This document shows, piece after piece, positions 34,454 to 44,157 of a stretch of DNA of 64,000 bases (the stretch's first letter is position 1; each line of letters starts with the position of its first letter). This stretch comes from Streptomyces sp. WAC 01529 (GTDB lineage: Bacteria > Actinomycetota > Actinomycetes > Streptomycetales > Streptomycetaceae), in NCBI RefSeq assembly GCF_003945545.1, contig NZ_CP029617.1, positions 496,001-560,000 of the forward strand, read 5' to 3'. The position numbers and the translations under genes were made by a program. Below the pieces are notes generated by a model. That model saw only the letters and a list, made by a program, of their open reading frames with translations, was not told where the DNA came from and did not search any database.

Positions 34454-35881
34454 TCAGCGACCGAGGGGGCAGGTGGTCAGGAGCGTCGCCGCGTCGGCCG
34501 AGGGCGGACGGGGCACGGTGCGGCCGGCCGGTGGCGGGGCGGAGTGCGTCAGCCACCCCTCCAGCGCGGTGAACGCCGACCGGTGACACGGGACGAGCGG
34601 CCGCAGCCGGTCGGGGAAGGTGTCCACCAGGGAGTCGGTGTGCGTGCCGCCCTCGATGCGGTAGTAGCGGTGCAGCTCGCCGCGGCCGGCCCGGCGCACC
34701 ATACGGGCGTACACGTCGGAGCCCCGGCTGATGGGCAGCAGCACGTCCAGGGTGCCGTGGACGGTGATCAAGGGCTTGCCGATGCGGCCGGTCAGCGCGA
34801 TCCGCTGCACGGCGCGGCGTACTTCCGCGGGGCGCGAGGCGTAGTCGTAGTCCGCGTCGCAGGCCGCGCTTCCCGGGGCGCAGTACGGTGTGCCGGCTTC
34901 CGTCGGACCGTCGAAGTCGGGGTCGATCTCCTCGCGGTAGATGCGCTGGGTGAGGTCCCAGTAGACCTTGTGGTGGTACGGCCACAGGAACTCCGACCCG
35001 GCCGGGTACCCGGCGGCGTGCATCGCCTTGCGCGCCCCTTCGGCGCCGGGCCCTCCAGCCTCGTACGCGGGGTAGTGGCGCAGGGCGGGCGGCAGGAACG
35101 TGAGCAGGTTCGGCCCGTCGGCGCGCCAGAGCGTGCCTTCCCAGTCCACCCCGCCGTCGTACAGCTCGGGGTGGTTCTCCAGCTGCCAGCGCACCAGGTA
35201 GCCGGCGTTGGACATCCCGGTGGCCAGGGTCCGGGCGGGCGGGCGGTGGTAGCGCTGGGTGACCACGGCGCGGGCCGCCCGGGTGAGCTGGGTCATGCGC
35301 GTGTTCCACTCGGCGATGGCCTCGCCCGGCCGGTCGCCGTCGCGGTGGAAGGCGGGACCGGTGTTGCCCTTGTCGGTCGCGGCGTAGGCGTAGCCGCGGG
35401 ACAGGACCCAGTCGGCGATGGCCCGGTCGTTGGCGTACTGCTCGCGGTTGCCGGGGGTGCCCGCCACGACCAGGCCGCCGTTCCAGCGGTCGGGGAGACG
35501 GATGACGAACTGCGCGTCGTGGTTCCAGCCGTGGTTGGTGTTGGTGGTGGAGCTGTCGGGGAAATAGCCGTCGATCTGGACGCCGGGCACGCCGCTCGGG
35601 GTCGCGAGGCCCTTCGGCGTCAGTCCCGCCCAGTCGGCCGGATCGGTGTGACCGGATCCCACGGTCCCTGCCGTGGTCAGCTCCTCCAGGCAGTCGGCCC
35701 GCTGGTGCGCGGCGCCGGGAACGACCGGCCGCGCCGGGCCGGCGCAGTGAGGGTCCCGTGCGGGGCTCGCGCCGGCAGGCGTGGCGGTCGCCGTGGGCGT
35801 GAAGGACAGCGAGGCCAGGAGCAGGGCGGCGAGGGTGGTGCGCGTACGTGGTCGTGTGCTTGTGGTGCGGGGCAAAGCCAT
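34454..35881 (-). CDS. Secreted alpha/beta hydrolase, candidate 3-hydroxybutyrate-oligomer hydrolase
   Basis: A 475-residue secreted protein; the signal peptide spans about residues 1-36. The mature protein contains FVIRLPDRWNGGLVVAGTPG, DWVLSRGYAYAATDKGNTG, a nucleophile elbow ATGMSNAGYLVRWQLE, Asp in VHGTLDVLLPISRG and His in IEGGTHTDSL. This resembles tannase-like and 3HB-oligomer hydrolase enzymes. The surrounding PHB genes favour an oligomer hydrolase that finishes the depolymerase products. The ATG has a GGAGG site 6 nt upstream. Family is likely, substrate inferred. Confidence 0.78.
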   Translation of the reverse strand: MALPRTTSTRPRTRTTLAALLLASLSFTPTATATPAGASPARDPHCAGPARPVVPGAAHQRADCLEELTTAGTVGSGHTDPADWAGLTPKGLATPSGVPGVQIDGYFPDSSTTNTNHGWNHDAQFVIRLPDRWNGGLVVAGTPGNREQYANDRAIADWVLSRGYAYAATDKGNTGPAFHRDGDRPGEAIAEWNTRMTQLTRAARAVVTQRYHRPPARTLATGMSNAGYLVRWQLENHPELYDGGVDWEGTLWRADGPNLLTFLPPALRHYPAYEAGGPGAEGARKAMHAAGYPAGSEFLWPYHHKVYWDLTQRIYREEIDPDFDGPTEAGTPYCAPGSAACDADYDYASRPAEVRRAVQRIALTGRIGKPLITVHGTLDVLLPISRGSDVYARMVRRAGRGELHRYYRIEGGTHTDSLVDTFPDRLRPLVPCHRSAFTALEGWLTHSAPPPAGRTVPRPPSADAATLLTTCPLGR

Positions 35882-36182
35882 GGAGCACCTCCGATTGGCG
35901 GACTGGCAACGGGCGGAGGTTAGGCGGGCGCGGCCTCGGGCGGATATGGGTGCGCACGCCACGGTGGAGGTCCATGAACAGGTGCTCATCGCTATACGGC
36001 GACCAAGGCCGCGACCTGTCGACCGGCGACTGTTCTCCCCACGCGAACACCCCGTCCCCCACACAGGGGCCTCCCAGTATGTGAACGGCAACCATGGTGA
36101 GAGGCGGCCCGCGATTCCTAGGCTCAGCGTCGGCTCGGTCGAGCAGCATCGTCGAGCAGCATCGATGACGAAGAGAGGTCGC
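35882..36182. promoter_or_regulatory. Divergent intergenic region between secreted hydrolase and CoA-transferase genes
   Basis: About 300 bases without a convincing gene. It must hold outward promoters for both the leftward hydrolase gene and the rightward scoA-scoB pair, and is a natural target for the PucR-type regulator. I see a short CCCC-ACACA-GGGG dyad near 36057-36070 but no clear long operator. Confidence 0.45.
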
Positions 36183-36965
36183 ATGGGTCTGGACAAGACG
36201 GTCGCGGACGTCGCCCAAGCGGTGAGAGGCATCCCCGACGGGGCATCACTCGCCGTCGGCGGATTCGGTCTCTGCGGCATACCGAGCGCGCTGATCGACG
36301 CGCTGCTGCGCGAGGGCACTTCCGGGCTGAAGATCGTCTCCAACAACTGCGGTGTGGACGACTGGGGGCTCGGCCTGCTCCTGCGGGCGGGCCGGATCGA
36401 CCGGATGACCAGCTCGTACGTGGGCGAGAACAAGGAATTCGCCCGGCAGTACCTCAGTGGGGAGCTGGAGGTGGAGCTGGTGCCCCAGGGCACGCTCGCC
36501 GAGCGACTGCGTGCCGGGGGCGCGGGCATACCCGCCTTCTACACACCGGCCGGCGCCGGTACCCAGATCGCCGACGGCGGGCTGCCCTGGCGCTACGGCC
36601 CGGACGGCGCCATCACCGTGGCCTCACCGCCCAAGGAGAGTCGCGTCTTCGGCGGCATCGAGTACCTGCTGGAAGAGAGCATCACCACCGACTACGCGCT
36701 GGTGCGAGCCACCATCGGCGACCGCCACGGGAACCTGGTCTTCCACTCCTCCGCCCGCAACTTCAACCCGTTGGCGGCGATGGCCGGCAAGATCACGATC
36801 GCTGAGGTCGAGCACCTGGTCGAACCCGGCGCGCTGGACCCGGACGAGATCCACCTGCCCGGCGTGTACGTCCAGAGCGTGGTCCGCGTCCACCCCGGTG
36901 ATCCCGCGGCCCGGCGGCGCGTCGAACGCCGCACCGTCCGCACCCAGCAGGAAGTCGGTACCTGA
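36183..36965 (+). CDS. scoA: 3-oxoacid CoA-transferase subunit A
   Basis: The 260-residue alpha subunit has [23 protein letters not shown] near the N-terminus, [14 protein letters not shown] and [16 protein letters not shown], all conserved in SCOT-type enzymes. With the B subunit it moves CoA from succinyl-CoA to acetoacetate, the step after 3-hydroxybutyrate dehydrogenase. AGAGAGG lies 4 nt before the chosen ATG; two in-frame ATGs upstream lack it. The B gene starts 1 nt after the stop. Confidence 0.94.
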   Translation: MGLDKTVADVAQAVRGIPDGASLAVGGFGLCGIPSALIDALLREGTSGLKIVSNNCGVDDWGLGLLLRAGRIDRMTSSYVGENKEFARQYLSGELEVELVPQGTLAERLRAGGAGIPAFYTPAGAGTQIADGGLPWRYGPDGAITVASPPKESRVFGGIEYLLEESITTDYALVRATIGDRHGNLVFHSSARNFNPLAAMAGKITIAEVEHLVEPGALDPDEIHLPGVYVQSVVRVHPGDPAARRRVERRTVRTQQEVGT

Positions 36966-36966
36966 C

Positions 36967-37626
36967 ATGGCGCTCACCCGCGAGCAGATGGCCGCCCGGG
37001 CCGCCCGGGAACTGACCGATGGCACATACGTCAATCTCGGCATCGGCCTGCCCACCCTCATCCCCAACTACCTGCCGCCCGGCGTCGAAGTGGTGCTCCA
37101 GTCGGAGAACGGCATCCTCGGCGTGGGGCCCTACCCGACCGAGGACGAGGTCGACAGCGACCTGATCAACGCGGGCAAGGAGACGGTGACCACGCTGCCG
37201 GGAGCCTCGTTCTTCGACTCCGCGCTCTCCTTCGGCATGATCCGCGGCGGCCACATCGACGCCGCCGTCCTCGGCGCCATGCAGGTCTCCGCCCATGGTG
37301 ACCTCGCCAACTGGATGATCCCGGGCAAGATGGTCAAGGGCATGGGCGGCGCCATGGACCTGGTGCACGGAGCCCGGCGGGTCATCGTGCTCATGGAGCA
37401 CACGGCCAGGGACGGCAGCCCCAAGCTCGTGGAGCGGTGCACGCTCCCGCTCACCGGGCGCGGAGTGATCCAGCGCGTCATCACCGACCTCGCCGTCCTC
37501 GACCTCACGCCCGATGGGTTCGAACTGGTGGAGCTGGCGCCCGCTGTGACGGTCCAGGACGTCCGGGCGGCGACGGCGGCCGACCTGATCGTGCCCCCTC
37601 GGCTCATGGCACGGACCGCCGCCTGA
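36967..37626 (+). CDS. scoB: 3-oxoacid CoA-transferase subunit B
   Basis: A 219-residue beta subunit with [17 protein letters not shown] and the catalytic glutamate in [14 protein letters not shown], which forms the glutamyl-CoA intermediate. Other conserved stretches are [28 protein letters not shown] and [18 protein letters not shown]. It is translationally coupled to subunit A and completes the route from 3-hydroxybutyrate to acetoacetyl-CoA. Confidence 0.95.
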   Translation: MALTREQMAARAARELTDGTYVNLGIGLPTLIPNYLPPGVEVVLQSENGILGVGPYPTEDEVDSDLINAGKETVTTLPGASFFDSALSFGMIRGGHIDAAVLGAMQVSAHGDLANWMIPGKMVKGMGGAMDLVHGARRVIVLMEHTARDGSPKLVERCTLPLTGRGVIQRVITDLAVLDLTPDGFELVELAPAVTVQDVRAATAADLIVPPRLMARTAA

Positions 37627-37680
37627 TCGGACACGGACCCGCGCGTTCGAGGGACCGGCGACGTGGTGGTCCGTCACCCG

Positions 37681-38493
37681 TCAGGTGTTCTTGTTGAACT
37701 CCACGACGTTCTTCTGGTGCTCCCCGAAGTCCGACGTGAAGCGCGTGTCACCCGGCTTCACCGTCACGAAGTACAGCCAGTTCCCCGGGGTCGGGCTGAT
37801 CGCCGCGCGCATCGCCTCCTCGCCCGGGTTGCCGATGGGGGTGGGCGGCAGGCCCATGCGCGCGTAGGTGTTGTACGGGCTGTTCACCCTCGTGTCGCGG
37901 TCGCTGGTGGCCAGCGTCGAGCGGTTGAGCGCGTAGTTGATGGTGGAGTCCATCTGCAGGGGCATGCCCTGGTCGAGGCGGTTGTAGATGACGCGGGCCA
38001 CCTTGCCCATGTCCTCCTTGGAGCCCGCCTCCGCCTCGATCATGCTCGCGATGGTGACGGTCTGGTAGACGTTCACCGCGTTGCGGTCGGCACCCGCCGT
38101 AACGTGGCCGCCGCTGAACTTCTCGTTGGCCGTGTTCACCATGTACGACAGGACGGACGCCGGCGTCGACTGGGAACTGATCGGATAGGTCGCCGGGAAG
38201 AGGTACCCCTCGGGGTTGCCCCCGGCGTCACTGGGGAGCTTGAGGTCGGCCTTGGGCAGGGCCTTCTTCGTGGTGCCCGCGGGCACCTTGAGGGCCTTGT
38301 CCACGGCGGCGTACACCTGGCCCGAGCGCCAGCCCTCGGGGATGGTCAGGGTCCGGGGCCGCGCGTCGTCGTCCGGGAGCAGCAGCGGCACCGCCACGGC
38401 GGTGGCCGCCGCGACGGCTCCGGTCGCGATCAGGGCGATCCGGCCCCGCCGCGTCAGTCGAATCGTTCCCCGTCGCGGAGTCTTGGTCTGCAT
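37681..38493 (-). CDS. MltG/YceG-like endolytic transglycosylase
   Basis: A 270-residue protein with a short cytoplasmic tail, one membrane anchor at about residues 19-40 and a periplasmic YceG domain. Key segments are EGYLFPATYPI, TIASMIEAEAGSKEDMGKVARVIYNRL (with the catalytic Glu) and SPYNTYARMGLPPTPIGNPGEEAMRAAISP. MltG enzymes cut nascent glycan strands. It is shorter than the main MltG of Streptomyces, suggesting an accessory paralogue. No clear ribosome site; a near-palindromic AT-rich element (TAACCCGTAAATACGGTTA) lies just upstream at 38505-38523. Confidence 0.9.
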   Translation of the reverse strand: MQTKTPRRGTIRLTRRGRIALIATGAVAAATAVAVPLLLPDDDARPRTLTIPEGWRSGQVYAAVDKALKVPAGTTKKALPKADLKLPSDAGGNPEGYLFPATYPISSQSTPASVLSYMVNTANEKFSGGHVTAGADRNAVNVYQTVTIASMIEAEAGSKEDMGKVARVIYNRLDQGMPLQMDSTINYALNRSTLATSDRDTRVNSPYNTYARMGLPPTPIGNPGEEAMRAAISPTPGNWLYFVTVKPGDTRFTSDFGEHQKNVVEFNKNT

Positions 38494-38536
38494 GGGGGCA
38501 CATTAACCCGTAAATACGGTTATTTCCGGCATATCT

Positions 38537-40423
38537 TTATGGCGTCGGCTCCAGTTGGGCGTCTCTGCGGACGAGGGCCGCGTAACGCCCGTCGCGCGCC
38601 AGCAGCTCCTCGTGCGTGCCGCGCTCGGCGGTGCGCCCGCCGTCCAGGACCACGATCTGGTCGGCGCCGCGGACCGTGGAGAGCCGGTGGGCGATGGTGA
38701 GGGTGGTCCGGTCGGCGGACAGGGCGTCGATGGCCTCCTGCACGGCCCGCTCGGTGCGGGTGTCCAGGGCGCTGGTCGCCTCGTCGAGGATGAGGACCGG
38801 CGGATCGCGCAGGATGGTGCGGGCGATGGCGAGGCGCTGCTTCTCGCCCCCGGAGAAGCGGTGGCCGCGCTCGCCGACGACGGTGTCGTACCCGTCGGGC
38901 AGGGACGCGATGTGGTCGTGGATCTGGGCGGCGCGGGCCGCGGCGACAAGCTCCTCGTCGGTGGCGTCGGGCTTGGCGAAGCGGAGGTTGTCGGCGACCG
39001 AGGCGTGGAAGAGGTACGTCTCCTGGGAGACCACGCCGACCGCGCGGGCGAGGGTGTCGAAGTCCAGGTCGCGCACGTCGACGCCGTCGAGGGTGACGCG
39101 GCCGCCCGTGACGTCGTACAGCCGGGGGACGAGGTGGCTCAGGGTCGACTTGCCGGAGCCGGTGGCCCCGACCACGGCGAGGCTGCCGCCGGCCGGGATC
39201 ACGAGGTCGATGCCCTGGAGCGTGGGCCCCGGCCTCCCGCCGCGCCCGTCGTGCTCGGCGTGCTCAGAGGGCTCGGCACCCTCGGCGTGCCCAGAGGGCT
39301 CAGCGCGCTCGACGTGTTCCTCGTAGCGGAATTCGACGTCCTCGAACCGGACCTCCCCCTTGATCGTGTCGAGACGCACCGGCTTCTCGGGCTCGCTGAT
39401 GTCGACGGGCAGGTCGAGGTACTCGAAGATGCGCTGGAAGAGCGCGAGCGAGGTCTGGATCTGCACGCCGGTGGAGAGCAGGCTCACGGTCGGCCGGAAC
39501 AGGCCCTGCTGGAGCGAGACGAAGGCGACGAGCGTGCCGATCGAGACGGTCGGGCCGCCCATCTGGAAGGCGAGGCCCGCGCTCCAGTAGATGACGGCGG
39601 GCATCGCGGCCATCACGATCGAGATGACGGCCATCCGCCAGCGCCCCGCCATGTTCGACCGGATCTCCAGGTCGACCAACCGCTCGGACTCGTCCGCGAA
39701 GGACTTGGTGAGCGAGTCGGCGCGGCCCATCGTGCGGCCGAGGACGATGCCGCTCACGGAGAGGGACTCGGTGACGGTCGCGGCCATCGCGGCCATCTGC
39801 TTCTGGCGCTGCGTGGCGATCTTCTTGCGCTCACGGCCGACGCGGCGGCTGATCCACACGAACCCCGGGAGCAGCAGGAGCGAGACCACGGTCAGCCGCC
39901 AGTCCAGGGCGAGCATGGCGACGATGGTGGCGATCACGCTCGTGAGGTTGGAGACGAGGGAGGTCGCGGTGGAGGTGACGGTCGCCTGCATGCCGCCGAT
40001 GTCGTTGGCGATGCGGGACTGGACCTCGCCCGTGCGGGTGCGGGTGAAGAAGGCCAGGGACATGCTCTGCAGCCGGCCGTAGACGGCCGTGCGCAGGTCG
40101 TGCATGACCCGCTGGCCCACGGAGGTGCTGATCAGGGTCTGCAGGACGCCGAAGACGCTCGTGACCACCGCGCTGAGGATCATCCCGAGCGCGAGCAGGC
40201 TCAGCAGGCCCGTGCGCCCCTGCGGGATCGCGGTGTCGAGGATCTCCCTCAGGAGGAAGGGGGTCGCGACCGAGACGAGGGAGGCGGCGCAGACCAGCAG
40301 GCCCACGATCGCGAGACGGCCTCGGTAGGGGCGGAAGAGACGGAGGATGCGGCGCATCTGGCGCGGCGGCTCCTGGCCGGGGGCCTGGGGCGGCGGCGTC
40401 CAGGCCGGTTCGTCGTGACGCAT
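38537..40423 (-). CDS. ABC transporter, fused permease/ATPase exporter
   Basis: A 628-residue half-transporter with an N-terminal six-helix exporter domain and a C-terminal ATPase. The ATPase has Walker A VGATGSGKSTLSHL, signature FSGGEKQRLAIARTI and Walker B VLILDEATSALD, all intact, so it may work as a homodimer. An acidic, repetitive linker (about residues 370-400, rich in Glu-Pro-Ser-Glu-His-Ala) separates the two parts. ATG at 40423 follows AAGGAG closely; an upstream ATG at 40474 is possible. A MarR-type gene is divergent and probably regulates it. Confidence 0.92.
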   Translation of the reverse strand: MRHDEPAWTPPPQAPGQEPPRQMRRILRLFRPYRGRLAIVGLLVCAASLVSVATPFLLREILDTAIPQGRTGLLSLLALGMILSAVVTSVFGVLQTLISTSVGQRVMHDLRTAVYGRLQSMSLAFFTRTRTGEVQSRIANDIGGMQATVTSTATSLVSNLTSVIATIVAMLALDWRLTVVSLLLLPGFVWISRRVGRERKKIATQRQKQMAAMAATVTESLSVSGIVLGRTMGRADSLTKSFADESERLVDLEIRSNMAGRWRMAVISIVMAAMPAVIYWSAGLAFQMGGPTVSIGTLVAFVSLQQGLFRPTVSLLSTGVQIQTSLALFQRIFEYLDLPVDISEPEKPVRLDTIKGEVRFEDVEFRYEEHVERAEPSGHAEGAEPSEHAEHDGRGGRPGPTLQGIDLVIPAGGSLAVVGATGSGKSTLSHLVPRLYDVTGGRVTLDGVDVRDLDFDTLARAVGVVSQETYLFHASVADNLRFAKPDATDEELVAAARAAQIHDHIASLPDGYDTVVGERGHRFSGGEKQRLAIARTILRDPPVLILDEATSALDTRTERAVQEAIDALSADRTTLTIAHRLSTVRGADQIVVLDGGRTAERGTHEELLARDGRYAALVRRDAQLEPTP

Positions 40424-40527
40424 GGGCTCCTTACGGGGTGTCCACGGGAGGAGGCGGGAAAGCTCAGGGAGCATAGCTCACTGTTACCTATACTCACAAT
40501 GTACTAGATCCTGATAATGTTCCGGCC

Positions 40528-40968
40528 ATGAGCACCCCGGACACCGACGGCCCCCTCGCCGAACAGCTGCTGCGGCTCACCCGCAGGCTGCAACGCATCC
40601 AGAAGCGCCATCTGGGTCCGGTGGGCATCACCCCGGCCCAGTCCCGGCTGCTGCGCACCCTCGCGCACTACGAGGCGCCGCCGCGCATGGCCGATCTGGC
40701 GCAGCGCCTCGAAGTGGTCCCGCGCGCGGTGACGAGTCTGGTCGACGGCCTGGAGTCGGGCGATCTGGTGCGCCGCGTGCCGGACCCGGCCAATCGCCGC
40801 GTCATCCGCATCGAGCTGACCGATACGGGACAAGAAGCCCTCAAGAAGCTGCGCGCCGCGCGCCGGGCGGCGGCAGAGGACATCCTGGCTCCACTGACCG
40901 CCGAACAGCGCGAGGTCCTCGGCGGTCTGCTGGCCGCCCTGCTCGACGACCCGGAAGGTCGCTGCTGA
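40528..40968 (+). CDS. MarR-family transcriptional regulator
   Basis: A 146-residue winged-helix protein (ITPAQSRLLRTLAHYEAPPRMADLAQRLEVVPRAVTSLVDGLESGDLVRRVPDPANRRVIRIELT) with the DxRxxR-like wing of the MarR family. It is divergent from an ABC exporter gene, the usual arrangement for a drug-responsive repressor. The shared region 40475-40527 is AT-rich for this genome and contains TATACT, a good -10 candidate. Confidence 0.93.
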   Translation: MSTPDTDGPLAEQLLRLTRRLQRIQKRHLGPVGITPAQSRLLRTLAHYEAPPRMADLAQRLEVVPRAVTSLVDGLESGDLVRRVPDPANRRVIRIELTDTGQEALKKLRAARRAAAEDILAPLTAEQREVLGGLLAALLDDPEGRC

Positions 40969-41017
40969 CACGTCGAGGTCGCCGCTGACACGCCGAAGGT
41001 CGTCGCTGACACCGCCG
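40956..41017 (+). repeat. Three tandem 20-21 bp imperfect repeats across the MarR stop codon
   Basis: Units starting AGGTCG and containing GCTGACAC begin at 40956, 40976 and 40997. The first covers the end and TGA stop of the MarR gene; the others fill the space to the next gene. They look like local duplication of the gene end. Confidence 0.75.
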
Positions 41018-41027
41018 AGGAGTGCCC

Positions 41028-43988
41028 ATGCCGTTGCTGGAGCCCGAGCCGGACGCCCTGCGCCCCGCGTCGCGCACGGAGGACCCGGCGCCGGACCGCG
41101 TGCCGGACGGCCGGGCCGCGGGAACCCCGGAACCGCTGCGCTCCGAGCTGACCGCACTGCTCGGCGCGGACAAGGTCCTGACGAAGATCTCGGACCTGGT
41201 GCGGTACGCCTCGGACGCGAGCCCCTACCGCTTCTTGCCGCAGGTCGTGGTCGTCCCCGAGGACATCGACGACGTCTCGGCCGTCCTGTCGTACGCGCAC
41301 GGCAAGGGCCGCGAGGTCGTCTTCCGCGCCGCGGGCACCTCCCTGAACGGCCAGGCCCAGGGCGAGGACATCCTGGTCGACGTGCGCAAGCACTGGGCCG
41401 GAGTGGAAGTGCTCGGCGAGGGCGAACGCGCCCGCGTCGGCCCCGGCACCACGGTCGTACGCGCCAACGCCACGCTCGCCCGGTACGGCCGCGTACTCGG
41501 CCCGGACCCGGCGAGCGCGATCGCCTGCACCATCGGGGGCGTCGTCGCGAACAACGCCTCGGGCATGACGGCGGGCACCACCCGCAACTCCTACCGCACG
41601 GTCGCCTCGCTGACGTTCGTCCTGCCCTCGGGCACGGTCGTGGACACGGGCGAGCCGGACGCCGACGAGCGGCTGGCGCTCGCCGAACCCGCCCTGTGCG
41701 AGGGGCTGCTCGCGATCAAGCGGGAGATCGAGGCGGACGCCGAGCTGGTGGCCCGGATCCGGGCCAAGTACCAGATCAAGAACACCAACGGCTACCGCCT
41801 CGACGCCTTCCTTGACGGCACGACGCCCGTCCAGATCCTGCGCGGTCTGATGGTCGGCTCCGAGGGCACGTTCGGCTTCATCTCGGAGGTCGTCTTCGAC
41901 ACGCTGCCGCTGGACCGGCGCACCAGCACCGCACTGCTCTTCTTCCCCTCGCTGCCGGCGGCGGCCGCGGCGGTGCCGCTCTTCAACGCGGCGGGCGCGC
42001 TCGCCGTCGAGCTGATGGACGGCAACACCCTGCGTGCCTCGGTCAGCGTGCGGGGCGTGCCCGCCGACTGGGCCGGGCTCCCGAAGTCGACGGCCGCGCT
42101 CCTGGTGGAGTTCCGCGCGCCGGACGAGGCCACACAGGAGGCGTACGAAGCAGCCGCCGCCCAAGCCCTCGAAGGGCTCGAACTCATCTCCCCCGTCCCG
42201 TCGGTGACGAACGCCTTCACGCGCGACGCGAGGACGATCGGCGGCTACTGGAAGGCGCGCAAGGCGTTCGTCACGGCCGTCGGCGGCTCCCGCCCCTCGG
42301 GCACGACGCTGATCACCGAGGACTTCGCGGTGCCGCCGGGACAGCTCGCCGAGGCCTGCGAGGCGCTGCTCGACCTGCAGACGCGGCACGGCTTCGACGC
42401 CGCCGTCGCGGGCCACGCGGCGCACGGCAATCTGCACTTCCTGCTCGCCTTCGACGCGGCGCTGCCCTCCGACGTGGAGCGCTACGCCGCCTTCATGGAC
42501 GAGTTCTGCCGCCTGACCGTGGAGCGGTTCGACGGCTCCCTGAAGGCCGAGCACGCCACGGGCCGCAACATCGCGCCCTTCCTCGAACTCGAATGGGGCC
42601 CGAAGGCCACGGAGTTGATGTGGCGCACCAAGCAGGTCATCGACCCGGACGGGGTCCTCGCGCCACGCATCGTCCTCGACCGTGACCCGAGGGCCCATCT
42701 GCGGGGCCTGAAGACCATCCCGAAGGTGGAGCCGATCGCGGACCCGTGCATCGAGTGCGGCTTCTGCGAACCCACCTGCCCCAGCGAGGACTTGACCACG
42801 ACACCGCGCCAGCGCATCGTGCTGCGCCGCGAGATGACGCGCCAGGCGCCGGGCTCCCCGGTCGAGGACGGCCTCGTGGAGGCGTACGGCTATGACGCGG
42901 TGGACACCTGCGCGGGCGACTCGACCTGCAAGCTGGCGTGTCCGGTCGGCATCGACACGGGCGCCCTCATGAAGGAGTTCCGGCACGCGCGGCACTCGCC
43001 CCGCGAGGAGCGGATGGCAGCGCGCGCCGCGGAGAACTTCAAGGCGGTCGAGGCGTCCGCGCGGCTCGCGGTGGCCGCCGCCGACCGGATCAGCGACCGG
43101 CTGCTCACCGCCGTGACCCGCACCGCCCGCAAGGCCGTGCGGCCCGATCTCGTGCCGGAGTGGCTGCCGCGGATCCCCGGCGCCGCCGCCCGCCGACTGC
43201 CGCGCACCTCGCGGGTGGGCGCCGCGGCCGTCTACTACCCGGCGTGCGTCAACCGTATTTTCGGCGGCCCTGGCGACCGGTCCCTGGCCGAGGCAGTCGT
43301 CGCCGTGTCCGCGCGCGCGGGCAGGCCCGTGTGGCTCCCCGACGATGTGGCGGGGACGTGCTGCGCGACGATCTGGCACTCCAAGGGGTACGACGCCGGG
43401 AACAGGGTCATGGCCAACCGCATCGTCGAGGCGGCCTGGGGCTGGACCGCGGGCGGCCGGCTGCCGCTGGTCGTCGACGCCTCGTCGTGCACCCTCGGGA
43501 TCGCGCAGGAGGTGGTGCCGTATCTGACGGCCGACAACCGCGCGCTGCACCAGGAGCTGACGGTCGTCGACTCGGTCGTCTGGGCCGCCGATGAGCTGCT
43601 GCCGCACCTGACCGTGCGCCGCACGATCGGCTCCGCCGTCCTGCACCCCACCTGTTCCATGCGCCATCTCGGCGACGAGGAGCAGCTGCGTGCCGTCGCC
43701 GAGGCCTGCGCGGACGAGGTGGTCGTGCCGGACGACGCCGGATGCTGCGCGTTCGCGGGCGACCGGGGCATGCTCCACAGGGAACTCACCGAGTCGGCCA
43801 CCCGCAAGGAGGCCGCGGAGGTCGCCGCCCGATCCTTCGACGCCCATCTGTCGGCGAACCGCATGTGCGAGGTGGGCATGGACCACGCGACGGGCCGCGG
43901 CTACTACTCCGTGCTTCTGGAGCTGGAGCGCGCGACGCGTCCGGCGGCCCCCGCGCCCACTCCCTCGCCCCTGGGCAACGGTCACTGA
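41028..43988 (+). CDS. FAD-linked oxidase/4Fe-4S fusion, D-lactate dehydrogenase-like
   Basis: The 986-residue protein joins an FAD-binding oxidase (residues about 40-560: RAAGTSLNGQAQGEDILVDV, TIGGVVANNASGMTAGT, VAGHAAHGNLHFLLAF) to an iron-sulfur part with CIECGFCEPTCPS near 573 and CAGDSTCKLACPVG near 627, and a CCG-type cysteine-rich region (GTCCATIWHSKGYDAG, LHPTCSMRHLG, DAGCCAFAGDRGML). This is the layout of respiratory D-2-hydroxyacid (D-lactate) dehydrogenases that pass electrons to quinone. ATG is preferred over the GTG two codons earlier because GAGGAG lies 5 nt upstream of it. Confidence 0.92.
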   Translation: MPLLEPEPDALRPASRTEDPAPDRVPDGRAAGTPEPLRSELTALLGADKVLTKISDLVRYASDASPYRFLPQVVVVPEDIDDVSAVLSYAHGKGREVVFRAAGTSLNGQAQGEDILVDVRKHWAGVEVLGEGERARVGPGTTVVRANATLARYGRVLGPDPASAIACTIGGVVANNASGMTAGTTRNSYRTVASLTFVLPSGTVVDTGEPDADERLALAEPALCEGLLAIKREIEADAELVARIRAKYQIKNTNGYRLDAFLDGTTPVQILRGLMVGSEGTFGFISEVVFDTLPLDRRTSTALLFFPSLPAAAAAVPLFNAAGALAVELMDGNTLRASVSVRGVPADWAGLPKSTAALLVEFRAPDEATQEAYEAAAAQALEGLELISPVPSVTNAFTRDARTIGGYWKARKAFVTAVGGSRPSGTTLITEDFAVPPGQLAEACEALLDLQTRHGFDAAVAGHAAHGNLHFLLAFDAALPSDVERYAAFMDEFCRLTVERFDGSLKAEHATGRNIAPFLELEWGPKATELMWRTKQVIDPDGVLAPRIVLDRDPRAHLRGLKTIPKVEPIADPCIECGFCEPTCPSEDLTTTPRQRIVLRREMTRQAPGSPVEDGLVEAYGYDAVDTCAGDSTCKLACPVGIDTGALMKEFRHARHSPREERMAARAAENFKAVEASARLAVAAADRISDRLLTAVTRTARKAVRPDLVPEWLPRIPGAAARRLPRTSRVGAAAVYYPACVNRIFGGPGDRSLAEAVVAVSARAGRPVWLPDDVAGTCCATIWHSKGYDAGNRVMANRIVEAAWGWTAGGRLPLVVDASSCTLGIAQEVVPYLTADNRALHQELTVVDSVVWAADELLPHLTVRRTIGSAVLHPTCSMRHLGDEEQLRAVAEACADEVVVPDDAGCCAFAGDRGMLHRELTESATRKEAAEVAARSFDAHLSANRMCEVGMDHATGRGYYSVLLELERATRPAAPAPTPSPLGNGH

Positions 43989-44157
43989 CGTCCCGACCGC
44001 CTCCCCCTTGCGCGACGGTCACCGACGCCCCGGACGCCTCGCGCACGGAAGTCCAACTCCCTGACTGCTTCAGCCTCTTGCGTCCCCGCCGTGGCCCCAT
44101 CAGGGTGGCTTGCGCCCCAGTGGCAGAGACCAGCCGACATTCAGCTACGGAGGTCCG

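Noticed and set aside
37627..37680. Terminator between scoB and the convergent mltG-like gene
   Set aside because: Only a weak GGACC...GGTCC dyad with a long loop is visible; not enough to call.
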